A stretch of DNA of 64,000 nt from Kiloniella sp. EL199 (GCF_900313065.1 NZ_OMPU01000004.1:323474-387473), one strand, 5' to 3'. Shown: positions 19,825 through 29,436, counted from the stretch's first letter. The notes: a model not told the origin generated them from the sequence alone. A program made the numbers and translations.

Positions 19825-20429
19825 GAATATAACTCCACTGGATCAGGTATATCACCAGGGTTTTCCGCATCAACACACACACCCTGAAAAGCAGCATGTC
19901 GCCGCGAGTAATGATCACGAACAAATAAATTCAACCCACAATGAGAACAAACAAAGGGATCATAAATCACATCTTCAGTGATACCTTTGCAATGGACACA
20001 TTGCATTCTTCTCGCAACAGAACCTCTATGTTCAGTCTGTACCTCAGTATGAGGAATTCCAGCAGCAGCAACTTCTTGCATTCCTTGCCCTATCAGACTT
20101 TCAGTGCCTGTCAAATAAATTTGTAGGCCAACCTTTGCATCATTTAGTATCTTTCGTAACCGGGAAACAGATGCTTCGTAGCTTGGGCCAATATACAATT
20201 GGGCGGCACCAAGTTCCTCAAGTTTTCCAATGTATGATTGACCGGTATTTTTTGGAAAATACATGATATGGCTTTTGGCCATAATTTCGGGATCAGCCAG
20301 TGCAACGTCAAAAAGGGCTTCTGCCCCTTCAGCATCAGCAATCATCAGATGAAATTTACCCTGTCTTGGTTTAAGGACACCGTAAAGAGGGCGGCTGATA
20401 ATCGACTTTGGGAATTGAAATCTGGACAT
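19821..20429 (-). CDS. dmmA: Dimethylamine monooxygenase subunit DmmA-like, zinc-ribbon C-terminus
   Basis: 202 residues. The C-terminal third holds two CxxC pairs (MQCVHCKG and FVCSHCGLN) spaced like a zinc ribbon. The N-terminal part resembles a small nucleotide- or flavin-binding-like domain with no clear catalytic motif. It fits the DmmA family, the accessory subunit of the heme-dependent N-demethylase complex. It is translationally coupled to dmmB. Its precise role in the complex is not evident from sequence. Confidence 0.8.
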   Translation of the reverse strand: MSRFQFPKSIISRPLYGVLKPRQGKFHLMIADAEGAEALFDVALADPEIMAKSHIMYFPKNTGQSYIGKLEELGAAQLYIGPSYEASVSRLRKILNDAKVGLQIYLTGTESLIGQGMQEVAAAGIPHTEVQTEHRGSVARRMQCVHCKGITEDVIYDPFVCSHCGLNLFVRDHYSRRHAAFQGVCVDAENPGDIPDPVELYS

Positions 20430-20466
20430 GTTATCAACATCTCCCTAAATATACAGTTATTAATCA

Positions 20467-20508
20467 AAGAGATACATGCCCGATGAAAATTTAGGGCATG
20501 TATCTCTT
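20467..20508. terminator. Intra-operon 15-bp perfect hairpin between dmmD and dmmA
   Basis: Arms 20467-20481 and 20494-20508 are perfectly complementary (15 nt each) around a 12-nt loop, just after the dmmD stop. On the transcribed strand the stem is followed by TTTGATTAAT, a weak T-tract. It probably attenuates or processes the message, giving more DmmD than DmmABC. Confidence 0.75.
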
Positions 20509-20514
20509 GTACGA

Positions 20515-21648
20515 TTAGCCTTTCGCCGTACGACGCTTCTTATCAACATCATAAAACGGCATCGAATGGGCCGTGCATCTTATTTCATTATTCCCGTTTT
20601 TAACGGACATAACTGTGCCATCAACTGCACAATCAACCGGCATTCGTGCTATACCGACATTATGTTTGTTTAAAGAAGAATACATTCCAATAGTTACAAC
20701 ACCAACCTGCTGACCATCTTTCAATAATGCGGCACCTTCTTCGGCAGGTTCTGTACCATCCAGCTTGACGCCGTAAATTTTGAATCGCTCTTTGCCTTTA
20801 AGACGATAATGTTCTTCGGCACCTCTAAACCCTGTTTTTCCGGGAGACACTGTAAAGTCCAGGCCTAGCTCCCATAAAGTATCGCCATGTTTCTCGTTCT
20901 CAAACGGGTACATTTCTGAATTATCATATGGAAAGAACAAAAGATAACTTTCGGCGCGCAACCAGTCCAGCGTTGTAAAGCGTGTCGGGATAATCCCCAA
21001 AGGCGCACCTTTTTGAACCAGCGTATCCCAGATGTCAGGTGCATCCTGCCCGCGACAGAAAATTTCGTATCCACGTTCGCCAGTATACCCGGTACGGGAA
21101 ATTGTTACGGGTTTGTCGAAAAGAGTAGTATGGATATGACTAAAATAAACAACATCACGAATACCAGGCACATAATCTTGCAAAAAATCGACAGCAAGCG
21201 GTCCCTGTAATGAAATATCATGCAAATTATCGTCAAACCGGATGTCGACATCTCGCCCGATGGCAGCTTGGGTCAGCTGCTCATGCCCCTGTCCGGAACC
21301 ATGCACAACCATAAAGCTGTTTGGTCCCATTCGATAGATCACACAGTCATCAACAAACTTGCCATCATCATTTAACATACAAGCATAAGTCGACCTGCCT
21401 GGTTTTATTTTTTCAACATTGCGTGTCGTTGCCCTGTCGATAACATGACTCGCATGCGGCCCTATAACATGAACTTTTTTCAAGCCGGATACATCCATGA
21501 ATCCGGCTTTAGTTCTGATTGCCAAATATTCTTCTTCTTGATCTTTATCATAAGACCAAGCGGTTCCCATACCGCTCCAGTCTTCAAGTTGAGACCCCAT
21601 TGCTCTATGTCGATCAGCTAATGTTGAAAATCTCCAAGATGCAGTCAT
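20515..21648 (-). CDS. dmmD: GcvT-family THF-binding subunit of dimethylamine monooxygenase
   Basis: 377 residues. The aminomethyltransferase/GcvT folate-binding domain spans the first about 270 residues (MDVSGLKKVHVIGP, then ISRTGYTGERGYEIFC), followed by a GCV_T_C barrel. In the heme-dependent demethylase complex this subunit is thought to trap formaldehyde as methylene-THF. It is the first gene of dmmDABC, with a GGGAGAAGGA leader. It is related in fold to the C-terminal half of Tdm but is a separate protein. Confidence 0.85.
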   Translation of the reverse strand: MTASWRFSTLADRHRAMGSQLEDWSGMGTAWSYDKDQEEEYLAIRTKAGFMDVSGLKKVHVIGPHASHVIDRATTRNVEKIKPGRSTYACMLNDDGKFVDDCVIYRMGPNSFMVVHGSGQGHEQLTQAAIGRDVDIRFDDNLHDISLQGPLAVDFLQDYVPGIRDVVYFSHIHTTLFDKPVTISRTGYTGERGYEIFCRGQDAPDIWDTLVQKGAPLGIIPTRFTTLDWLRAESYLLFFPYDNSEMYPFENEKHGDTLWELGLDFTVSPGKTGFRGAEEHYRLKGKERFKIYGVKLDGTEPAEEGAALLKDGQQVGVVTIGMYSSLNKHNVGIARMPVDCAVDGTVMSVKNGNNEIRCTAHSMPFYDVDKKRRTAKG

Positions 21649-21811
21649 TTCCTTCTCCCTGATACTTTTTAGCCAAATAATTAGAATCGATTTTTAACCA
21701 ATTTCAATAGACAGGTTGACAGAATGTCCCCTTTGAACGCAATACTAAAAGAAAAAAATTTCACTACCAGGCAACTTTTCACAAGTAAAAAAGTAAACGG
21801 GGAGTTTGAAA

Positions 21812-23170
21812 ATGGATGGAAATCTAAATGCACTGACAACTATTTTCACTGAATTCTATTACTGGGTAACAGTAGTATTCATGTTCTTAATTCATGTAGG
21901 TTTTTGTATGTACGAAGTCGGCGTAAGCCGACGGCGTAATCACATGCACACATTAATGAAGAACGTTATGATCATTCCTTTGGTAACCGTAACGTTCTTC
22001 TTTTTCGGCTGGTGGATATATTGGGCCTTCCCGGATTTCCCCCTTTTTGGCGGGTTGAATCACGAGATGGGCAATCCTAATTTACCATGGTCAGAAACGA
22101 TGGGAACCAACCTGAGCGACAGAATAACCGGCGTATTCTGGGCAGCTTTCCTACTCTTTTCATGGACTGCAGCATCTATAGTATCTGGCTCAGTCATAGA
22201 GAGAATTCGTTCAAGTGCACTATGGGTGCACGCTGTATTGATTGGGTCGGTTTTCTGGATAATAGATGCCGCCTGGGGATGGCACTATGCAGGCTGGATG
22301 GTAAAGTATCTTGGTTATCATGATGCATACGCTTCCGGTGTAATCCATGCTATTGCTGGTGGCTATGCGCTGGGCGTGCTAATGGTTTTGGGCCCTCGGC
22401 TTGGCAAATTTACGAAAAGTGGAACACCACGCGATATTCCTCCGCATAATACCTGGATGGTTACAATCGGAATATTCCTGATTTATACAGGTTTTTGGGG
22501 GTTCTACGCCGCCTGTAACGTGCCAGCTATTTCTCCGGAAGCCATTGGTGGCGAAATTACAGGAACAACGTGGACAGCAACGAACATATACTTGGCTCCC
22601 ACGTCGCTTTCCGGAATAACCTTCAACTTCCTTATGTCATTATCAGGCGGCTTAATGGCTGCATATGTCATTTCAAAAGGTGACGCCTTTTGGACCTTTT
22701 CGGGTGGCCTGGCTGGCATAATCACTGCATCGGCCGGTAATGATCTTTATCACCCTATTCAGGCAATGATTATTGGCGCAATCGGTGTTGTGATTGCATA
22801 TAAGCTTCACTTCTGGGTGGAACGCCGTTTCAAAATCGATGACGCTGTAGGTGCAGTTGCTGTTCATGGTTATTCAGGCTTTGTCGGCCTCATAATTGCT
22901 GGGTTCGTTCTTTGGGGAGCACCTTCGTCTCCTTTCGAAGGTTATGCATCAATTAACCCAGTTGGTCAGACCCTCGGTGCCATCATTATGTTTTTTGTAT
23001 TGGGCTTTCTGCCGGGATGGATCGTCGCAAAAATGCAAAATGCGGTCGGGGCATTGCGAATTCCCGAAGAAGTTGAATTACAAGGTCTCGATTATGCTGA
23101 ACACCATACATATGAAGATGCAAAAAACGAAATAATAGAATCTGACAAAGCATATCTGGCAGACAAATAA
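21812..23170 (+). CDS. Ammonium/methylammonium transporter, Amt/Rh family
   Basis: About 452 residues with roughly 11 membrane helices. Amt features include the twin-His region (VIHAIAGGYALGVLM and DDAVGAVAVHGYSGFVG). I used the ATG at 21812 (MDGNLNALT), 7 bp after a GGGGAG site, rather than the TTG two codons upstream. Placed between dmmD and mgsA, it may recapture or import methylamine and ammonium released in the pathway. It is divergent from dmmDABC. Confidence 0.85.
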   Translation: MDGNLNALTTIFTEFYYWVTVVFMFLIHVGFCMYEVGVSRRRNHMHTLMKNVMIIPLVTVTFFFFGWWIYWAFPDFPLFGGLNHEMGNPNLPWSETMGTNLSDRITGVFWAAFLLFSWTAASIVSGSVIERIRSSALWVHAVLIGSVFWIIDAAWGWHYAGWMVKYLGYHDAYASGVIHAIAGGYALGVLMVLGPRLGKFTKSGTPRDIPPHNTWMVTIGIFLIYTGFWGFYAACNVPAISPEAIGGEITGTTWTATNIYLAPTSLSGITFNFLMSLSGGLMAAYVISKGDAFWTFSGGLAGIITASAGNDLYHPIQAMIIGAIGVVIAYKLHFWVERRFKIDDAVGAVAVHGYSGFVGLIIAGFVLWGAPSSPFEGYASINPVGQTLGAIIMFFVLGFLPGWIVAKMQNAVGALRIPEEVELQGLDYAEHHTYEDAKNEIIESDKAYLADK

Positions 23171-23180
23171 GGAGGAAAAA

Positions 23181-23396
23181 ATGTCAACTATTGGTCTTGA
23201 AAACTGGGCTGTGGATCTTGCTGAAGTCGGCCCGATATATCCCTTTCAGGGATGGGAAATAGCGATGACAGTTATCGGTGTTGTTTTCTGGTTAGGATGG
23301 CATCGGATTCAGTATGTGCGTGAAACTGAACATCTGAAAAACGTTCGCAACATAGGCGATAAAGAGAAAATTGCCAAAGCTCTTGAGAGATATTAG
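23181..23396 (+). CDS. Small single-pass membrane protein co-transcribed with the Amt gene
   Basis: 71 residues, 10 bp after the Amt stop, with a perfect GGAGG site 6 bp before the ATG. There is one hydrophobic helix (about residues 25-42, IAMTVIGVVFWLGWHRI) and a charged C-terminal tail. It could be a small partner or regulator of the transporter. No family was recognised. Confidence 0.72.
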   Translation: MSTIGLENWAVDLAEVGPIYPFQGWEIAMTVIGVVFWLGWHRIQYVRETEHLKNVRNIGDKEKIAKALERY

Positions 23397-23410
23397 CAAA
23401 AGCCTTCTGT

Positions 23411-23433
23411 GGGCGATGAGTTTTTCATCGCCC
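23411..23433 (+). terminator. Rho-independent terminator after Amt operon
   Basis: GGGCGATGA and TCATCGCCC form a 9-bp stem with a 5-nt loop, followed by ATTTTCC. It closes the two-gene Amt unit. Confidence 0.8.
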
Positions 23434-23530
23434 ATTTTCCTTAAAATAAAATATTTTTCTTGTCAGTTGAATTGAATTTAATTCAGTGATAGCGTTTGGA
23501 TCTAATCTACTTAAAGAAGGATGAATACCA

Positions 23531-24427
23531 ATGTGCGGTATCGTTGGTCTGTTTATAAAAGATAAATCACTCGAGTCAGAATTAGGTTCGTTGCTGACTG
23601 ATATGCTGGTAACGATGACTGATCGTGGACCAGACAGCGCAGGTATTGCTGTGTACGGCAACAATACCGATCAACATGTAAAGTTAACGATACAATCTGA
23701 CAATCCATCAGAAGACTTTGCGAATCTTGATGCTGAGCTTAGTGAAACGCTGAACACATCAGTATTGATACGGCATAAAGATACGCATGCCGTTTTAGAA
23801 ATTCCTGCCGACAAGGCGATAAAAGCACGGCAAATATTAAATAATATACGGCCAAATGTCTGCGTTATGAGTGCAGGTGCTTCAATTGAAATCTACAAAG
23901 AGGTCGGCTTGCCAAAAGATGTGGCCAATCGGTTTGAGATTTCAGGCATGAGCGGCAGCCATGGAATTGGTCATACCCGTATGGCAACAGAATCTGCAGT
24001 TACGACAATGGGAGCACACCCCTTTTCGACAGGCGCAGATCAATGTCTCGTCCACAATGGATCACTCTCGAATCATAACAGCCTGCGAAGAAAGCTTGTT
24101 CGCGAAGGAATTCACGTTGAAACCCTCAATGACACCGAGGTTGGTGCAGCATATCTTACATGGAAAATGAAACAGGGCAGTTCACTGGGCGAAGCATTAA
24201 AAAGCAGCCTAGAAGACCTTGACGGATTTTTTACTTTTGTTGTTGGAACCAAAGATGGTTTTGGTGTTGTCCGCGACCCGATAGCCTGTAAACCAGCCGT
24301 CATGGCAGAAACAGATCAATACGTCGCGTTTGGATCTGAATACAGAGCGTTGGTCAATTTACCCAAGATTGGAAACGCAAGAGTTTGGGAACCCGAGCCA
24401 GCTACAGTATATTTTTGGAACCACTGA
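23531..24427 (+). CDS. mgsA: N-methylglutamate synthase subunit A (class II glutamine amidotransferase)
   Basis: 298 residues. Translation starts M-C-G, so removal of Met exposes the N-terminal nucleophile Cys of Ntn amidotransferases. Further motifs are MTDRGPDSAGIAVYG, HTRMATESAVTTMGAHPF and VHNGSLSNH. In the indirect methylamine pathway this subunit handles the glutaminase-like half reaction on gamma-glutamylmethylamide, giving N-methylglutamate with MgsB and MgsC. The next gene starts 1 bp after its stop. Confidence 0.9.
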   Translation: MCGIVGLFIKDKSLESELGSLLTDMLVTMTDRGPDSAGIAVYGNNTDQHVKLTIQSDNPSEDFANLDAELSETLNTSVLIRHKDTHAVLEIPADKAIKARQILNNIRPNVCVMSAGASIEIYKEVGLPKDVANRFEISGMSGSHGIGHTRMATESAVTTMGAHPFSTGADQCLVHNGSLSNHNSLRRKLVREGIHVETLNDTEVGAAYLTWKMKQGSSLGEALKSSLEDLDGFFTFVVGTKDGFGVVRDPIACKPAVMAETDQYVAFGSEYRALVNLPKIGNARVWEPEPATVYFWNH

Positions 24428-24428
24428 T

Positions 24429-25112
24429 ATGCAAACATTTGACTTAGAAACTCATAGCTTACGTGAATTAAACGCAACACTGCACGAACAAAAGGACAAT
24501 ACAAATCAAACTTCATGGGAAGTTATTAATGCCAGAGGCAGCCATGCTATCGCTGTTGGACTGGACGCGCCCATAGAAGTAACGATCAAAGGATCAACAG
24601 GCTATTACTGCGGTGGGATGAACAAACAGGCAACGATTAACGTGCACGGTTCTGCAGGCCCCGGTGTTGCAGAAAACATGATGTCCGGCACTGTCATTAT
24701 TGAAGGCGATGCCAGTCAATATGCCGGGGCAACAGGGCATGGCGGATTACTCGTCATCAAAGGGAATGCCTCCTCCCGCTGTGGAATATCCATGAAGGGT
24801 ATAGATATTGTTGTTCATGGAAACATTGGACACATGTCAGCGTTCATGGCGCAATCTGGAAATCTGGTCGTTTGCGGAGATGCAGGAGATGCACTTGGCG
24901 ATAGTCTCTACGAAGCGCGGCTTTTTGTGCGCGGGTCGGTTAAAAGCCTGGGAGCTGATTGTATAGAAAAAGAAATGCGCCCGGAACACATTGAGGTTTT
25001 GAGGGATTTATTAACAAGATCAGGTTCAGACGCAAAGCCTGAAGAATTCAAAAGATACGGATCTGCAAGGCAGCTATACAATTTCAACGTAGATAATGCA
25101 GCAGCCTATTAA
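24429..25112 (+). CDS. mgsB: N-methylglutamate synthase subunit B (GXGXG domain)
   Basis: 227 residues of the glutamate-synthase C-terminal GXGXG right-handed beta-helix (VHGSAGPGVAENM, GHGGLLVIKGNAS, VVCGDAGDALGDSLYEA). I took the ATG at 24429, directly after the mgsA stop. A longer frame from 24330 would lie inside mgsA. It is a structural partner of MgsA and MgsC in the heterotrimer. Confidence 0.9.
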   Translation: MQTFDLETHSLRELNATLHEQKDNTNQTSWEVINARGSHAIAVGLDAPIEVTIKGSTGYYCGGMNKQATINVHGSAGPGVAENMMSGTVIIEGDASQYAGATGHGGLLVIKGNASSRCGISMKGIDIVVHGNIGHMSAFMAQSGNLVVCGDAGDALGDSLYEARLFVRGSVKSLGADCIEKEMRPEHIEVLRDLLTRSGSDAKPEEFKRYGSARQLYNFNVDNAAAY

Positions 25113-25122
25113 GGATATAGTT

Positions 25123-26463
25123 ATGAAAGATATAAACGATACATCTATCCCTCGCACGCATCCCATCCAGTCTGCTACATTTACAAACCCGATCAATGCA
25201 GAAATTCGCCGAGCGGCTGCCACTGGTATTTATGATATTCGCGGTGGCGGTGCCAAGCGTCGGGTGCCTCACTTTGATGATCTCCTGTTTCTTGGAGCAT
25301 CAATCTCCCGATACCCTCTGGAAGGGTACAGGGAAAAATGTGAAACCAGTGTTACTTTAGGAACCCGATTTGCAAAGAAGCCTATTGAGTTAGAAATACC
25401 CGTAACAATTGCAGGAATGAGTTTCGGGGCATTATCCGGGCCAGCAAAAGAAGCACTTGGCCGGGGAGCTTCTGCAGCCGGAACATCCACAACCACAGGT
25501 GATGGCGGTATGACCCCTGAAGAAAGAGGCCATTCTGATAAACTTGTCTATCAATATTTGCCCTCACGTTATGGTATGAATCCCGATGATCTTCGCAAAG
25601 CCGATGCCATCGAAATTGTCATAGGACAAGGCGCCAAGCCCGGCGGTGGAGGCATGCTTCTGGGGCAAAAAATCAGTGACCGTGTGGCCGAAATGAGAAA
25701 TTTGCCCAAAGGCATTGACCAGCGTTCCGCATGCCGACATCCGGACTGGACAGGTCCAGATGACTTGGAAATTAAAATCCTTGAATTGCGTGAAATTACA
25801 GGATGGGAAAAACCTGTGTACGTAAAAATAGGGGGAACCCGGCCTTATTTTGATACAACCCTTGCAATCAAAGCTGGTGCAGATGTGGTTGTTTTAGACG
25901 GTATGCAAGGCGGAACAGCAGCAACTCAGGATGTGTTTATTGAACATGTTGGGTTACCGACATTGGCTTGTATTCGCCCCGCAGTTCAGGCGCTACAAGA
26001 TCTTGGAATGCATAGAGAGGTCCAACTAATTGTTTCAGGAGGTATTCGTACAGGCGCTGATGTAGCCAAAGCAATGGCCCTCGGTGCCGATGCCGTTGCA
26101 ATCGGGACGGCAGCTCTGATTGCTCTTGGTGACAACGACCCTAAATGGGAAAGTGAATATCAAAAACTGGGAACAACAACAGGTGCGTACGATGATTGGC
26201 ACGAAGGGCAAGATCCTGCAGGGATAACAACACAAAATCCAGAATTGATGGCTCGATTTGATCCTGTAGAAGGAGGCCGTAAATTAAAAAACTACCTGAA
26301 AGTACTGACGTTGGAAGCACAAACTATCGCCCGGGCTTGTGGTAAAAACCATTTACACAACCTGGAGCCGGAAGATCTTTGTGCCTTGACAATGGAAGCT
26401 GCTGCGATGGCACGCGTACCTCTTGCCGGAACACAATGGTATCCCGGGAAGACTGATTTCTAA
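25123..26463 (+). CDS. mgsC: N-methylglutamate synthase subunit C (FMN glutamate-synthase-like)
   Basis: 446 residues from the ATG at 25123, which has AAGGA upstream. An ATG at 25096 would overlap mgsB. The protein is the FMN-binding barrel of glutamate synthases: ITIAGMSFGALSGPAKEALG, KPGGGGMLLGQKI, VVLDGMQGGTAATQDVF and the phosphate-binding SGGIRTGADVAKAMALGADAV. It performs the synthase half of N-methylglutamate formation. Confidence 0.9.
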   Translation: MKDINDTSIPRTHPIQSATFTNPINAEIRRAAATGIYDIRGGGAKRRVPHFDDLLFLGASISRYPLEGYREKCETSVTLGTRFAKKPIELEIPVTIAGMSFGALSGPAKEALGRGASAAGTSTTTGDGGMTPEERGHSDKLVYQYLPSRYGMNPDDLRKADAIEIVIGQGAKPGGGGMLLGQKISDRVAEMRNLPKGIDQRSACRHPDWTGPDDLEIKILELREITGWEKPVYVKIGGTRPYFDTTLAIKAGADVVVLDGMQGGTAATQDVFIEHVGLPTLACIRPAVQALQDLGMHREVQLIVSGGIRTGADVAKAMALGADAVAIGTAALIALGDNDPKWESEYQKLGTTTGAYDDWHEGQDPAGITTQNPELMARFDPVEGGRKLKNYLKVLTLEAQTIARACGKNHLHNLEPEDLCALTMEAAAMARVPLAGTQWYPGKTDF

Positions 26464-26475
26464 GAAATAATAGAG

Positions 26476-26503
26476 AGGCGCAATTTTACACCAAACTGCG
26501 CCT
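26476..26503. terminator. Stem-loop between mgsC and gmaS
   Basis: AGGCGCA and TGCGCCT form a 7-bp GC-rich stem with a 14-nt loop, followed by TCTTATAATT. It may partially terminate the mgs transcript before gmaS. Confidence 0.5.
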
Positions 26504-26543
26504 TCTTATAATTAATTAAACAACAGGGAAAAGGAAACGGACC

Positions 26544-27860
26544 ATGACAACAGATCTGGCTGCTTTCGCTAAAGAAAAAAATATAAAGTACTTCATGATT
26601 TCATTTACTGACCTTTTTGGCGGACAAAGAGCTAAGTTGGTACCAGCACAAGCAATCACGGACATGCAAAAAGACGGTGCCGGTTTTGCAGGATTTGCAA
26701 CTTGGCTAGACATGACCCCTGCTCATCCTGATATGCTTGCTGTCCCTGATCCGTCTTCGGTAATCCAGCTCCCTTGGAACCCTGAAGTCGCTTGGGTTGC
26801 CGGTAACTGCGTTATGGAAGAACAGGATGTTGCGCAAGCTCCGAGAAATGTACTCAGAAACCTTATTGCAGAAGCTGCAAAGGAAGGCATGCATGTCAAA
26901 ACAGGTATTGAAGCAGAATTTTTCCTGTTAACACCGGAAGGTGACGAAATTTCCGATCCCTATGATACTGCGGCAAAACCCTGTTACGATCAACAAGCCG
27001 TGATGCGCAGATATGATGTCGTAAAAGAAATATGTGATTACATGCTTGATATGGGATGGGGGCCTTATCAAAACGATCATGAGGATGCAAACGGTCAGTT
27101 CGAAATGAATTGGGATTTTGATGATGCCCTCATTACAGCTGACAAGCACAGCTTTTTTAAATTCATGACAAAATCTATAGCCGAAAAACATGGATTTAGG
27201 GCAACATTTATGCCCAAACCAATAGAAGGCTTAACCGGCAACGGTTGTCATGCTCATATATCTGTCTGGGATGCGCCAGGTGCAGATGCAAGCACAAATA
27301 TTTTTGCAGATAACAGTAAAGAACTTGGTTTGTCTGACAAAGGTCGTACTTTTCTTGGCGGCATCATGAGACACGCAAGTGCTTTGGCAGCGATAACAAA
27401 CCCGACAGTTAACAGCTATAAACGTATAAATGCACCTCGCACAATTTCCGGCGCAACCTGGGCACCCAATACTGTGACATGGACAGGAAATAACCGTACG
27501 CACATGGTTCGTGTCCCCGGACCAGGTCGTTTTGAACTTCGTCTTCCGGATGGAGCCGTCAATCCCTATTTGTTACAAGCAATCATCATTGCTGCAGGTG
27601 TGGATGGCGTGCGCACAAATGCTGACCCTGGTAAACGCTGGGATATTGATATGTATGCCGAAGGACATAAGATAACGGGAGCGCCAAAGTTACCATTGAA
27701 TATGCTTGATGCTCTCAGAGAATACGATAAGGACGAAGCACTTAAGGAAATTATGGGTAATGAATTTTCAAATGCTTATTTAAAATTGAAACACCAAGAA
27801 TGGAATTCTTTTGTTTCTCATTTTTCTAAATGGGAAAAAGACAATACACTTGATATATAA
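26544..27860 (+). CDS. gmaS: Gamma-glutamylmethylamide synthetase (glutamine-synthetase family)
   Basis: 438 residues of the glutamine-synthetase fold. Visible landmarks are the beta-grasp start (YFMISFTDLFGGQRAKLVP), the metal-binding Glu in GIEAEFFLL, NDHEDANGQFEMNW, NGCHAHISVWD and RIPG-equivalent MVRVPGPGRFELRLPDGAVNP (about residues 322-342). It joins methylamine to glutamate using ATP. The mgsABC-gmaS linkage separates it from a nitrogen-assimilating GlnA. The AAAGGAAAC leader gives a good ribosome site. Confidence 0.92.
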   Translation: MTTDLAAFAKEKNIKYFMISFTDLFGGQRAKLVPAQAITDMQKDGAGFAGFATWLDMTPAHPDMLAVPDPSSVIQLPWNPEVAWVAGNCVMEEQDVAQAPRNVLRNLIAEAAKEGMHVKTGIEAEFFLLTPEGDEISDPYDTAAKPCYDQQAVMRRYDVVKEICDYMLDMGWGPYQNDHEDANGQFEMNWDFDDALITADKHSFFKFMTKSIAEKHGFRATFMPKPIEGLTGNGCHAHISVWDAPGADASTNIFADNSKELGLSDKGRTFLGGIMRHASALAAITNPTVNSYKRINAPRTISGATWAPNTVTWTGNNRTHMVRVPGPGRFELRLPDGAVNPYLLQAIIIAAGVDGVRTNADPGKRWDIDMYAEGHKITGAPKLPLNMLDALREYDKDEALKEIMGNEFSNAYLKLKHQEWNSFVSHFSKWEKDNTLDI

Positions 27861-27873
27861 GCATTAAAAAAAC

Positions 27874-27913
27874 CCGCGGTAATCATTATGTTATGATTAC
27901 CGCGGTTTTTTTT
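27874..27913 (+). terminator. Rho-independent terminator after gmaS
   Basis: A 13-bp perfect stem (27874-27886 with 27893-27905), 6-nt loop and eight T residues. It is one of the clearest terminators in the window, with an A-run on the other side so that it could also act for the haemoglobin gene. Confidence 0.93.
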
Positions 27914-27963
27914 ATCTTCACAGCTATGAATCTTTTCATTTCTTTACCTTTTACAGATCAAAG

Positions 27964-28377
27964 TTATTTGGTCTTCAGTTGCCCCCAATCATCAAGATCA
28001 TTAACTAATAACAAACAAATCTGCCGGAAAGTTTTACGTAACTTGTCAATTTCAATTCCTTCCAGTCTGTTTTGTGACAAAGCGTAATCCATGCATGTAA
28101 GCCAATCCTCTGCGTCTTGCTCAGATATCGGAATATGTGCATGCATTAACTTAACATCCATATGTCCATACTTTTCTTCGTAATAACGCCTGCCTCCCAA
28201 AAAGCCGGATAAAAAATTAAATTGCTCGGTACGAACATGATCCAAGCCGTGTCCGCGCAAATGTAATTTACGTAATTTTTCTCCTTCAGGGATCGTTTCA
28301 ATTAAATCATAAAAGTCGTTTACTAATTTCCGTAGTGATTTTTCCCCGCCAATAAAATCAATCATTTTTTGTGACAT
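27964..28377 (-). CDS. Group II-type truncated haemoglobin
   Basis: 137 residues of the bacterial truncated-globin family. It contains FNFLSGFLGGRRYYEEKYGHMDVK (landmark only) followed by LMHAHIPI, where the second His aligns with the proximal heme ligand F8, and the C-terminal ADWLTCMDYAL. It binds heme and probably oxygen or NO. Next to oxygen-consuming demethylases it might buffer oxygen or protect heme enzymes, but this is inference. It stands alone, convergent with gmaS. Confidence 0.82.
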   Translation of the reverse strand: MSQKMIDFIGGEKSLRKLVNDFYDLIETIPEGEKLRKLHLRGHGLDHVRTEQFNFLSGFLGGRRYYEEKYGHMDVKLMHAHIPISEQDAEDWLTCMDYALSQNRLEGIEIDKLRKTFRQICLLLVNDLDDWGQLKTK

Positions 28378-28523
28378 GTCTTAATCCTTAAGCATATTCT
28401 CTAATAATGCTTCTCAACAAAACTATAGGTTATAAGAAATAAATTCATGTTTCTCAACGGGAATATTTTTGCACTAAAAAGAATATATTACTATAGTAAT
28501 GTTTAAACCGCATTTTCTTAAAT

Positions 28524-29390
28524 ATGTATCCGCCAAAAGGATTGGGTTCTTTGTCACTCACACTTGGGTTATTAGCTGCACTTGCCTGGGGAATACATGA
28601 TGTATGTGTACGTTATGTTAGCCAAAAAACGAATATTTTCCCTGCTTTTCTGACAGTTTTGATCATCGGAACAATTTTTACACTTCCCATAGCTTTAATA
28701 ATGGGAAATTGGAAAGGGATGACAAATCTCGGATACTATTTCAGTATTGTGTCTGGTATTTTTTATGCGATCGGAGGGATAAGTCTCTACATGGCATTCT
28801 CCATTGGTCCGGTACGCATAGCTGCGCCCATAATAGGTGCTTACCCTATAATATCAGTTGGTTGGGCTTCTTTAACCGGAGAATCTGTGTCACTTCATGA
28901 ATGGGCTGCTGTATTCATAATAGTCACAGGGGTATCGTTGGTGACAAAATTATCAGACAAGGCAGATAAAGAAAAAACTCAAAAGCAACAAATATTCTGG
29001 GCGTTTTTATCCTGTTTCTTCTTTGGAGCAACTTTTGCAGCAGGACAGCTGGCAACTCGGCATGGAGGAGAATTCCCTGTAATTCTAATAGCCCGCATCA
29101 CCTCTGTCACAGTCATATTACTTATAGCACTCTCAATGCAAAAGAGCTTGAAACTCCACTTTAGGCAAATGCCTATACTCGCCTCTATGGGATTTTTAGA
29201 TGCCCTTGCTCTTGGGTTAGTCACCGCAGCTGGCACATTGCCTTATCCAGAATACGCCGCCATCACATCATCTCTTTTTGGTATGTTAACAGTTATACTG
29301 GCTTGGGCATTTTTAAAAGAAACAATGACTCTTGCACAATGGTGCAGCGTTATTCTCGTTTTTACAGGAGTAGGTATTCTCGGATACTAA
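28524..29390 (+). CDS. EamA-family (DMT superfamily) transporter
   Basis: 288 residues with about ten membrane helices arranged as two five-helix EamA repeats. The first runs from the N-terminal WGIHDVCVRYVS to VTGVSLVTKL, the second from WAFLSCFFFGATFAAGQLA to FTGVGILGY. It is a probable exporter or importer of a small metabolite. The substrate is not readable. It is convergent with fhs across a shared terminator. Confidence 0.85.
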   Translation: MYPPKGLGSLSLTLGLLAALAWGIHDVCVRYVSQKTNIFPAFLTVLIIGTIFTLPIALIMGNWKGMTNLGYYFSIVSGIFYAIGGISLYMAFSIGPVRIAAPIIGAYPIISVGWASLTGESVSLHEWAAVFIIVTGVSLVTKLSDKADKEKTQKQQIFWAFLSCFFFGATFAAGQLATRHGGEFPVILIARITSVTVILLIALSMQKSLKLHFRQMPILASMGFLDALALGLVTAAGTLPYPEYAAITSSLFGMLTVILAWAFLKETMTLAQWCSVILVFTGVGILGY

Positions 29391-29436
29391 AACAGAATGA
29401 ATTTTCTTATATTTTTAAATCGGTATATAAAACAAA

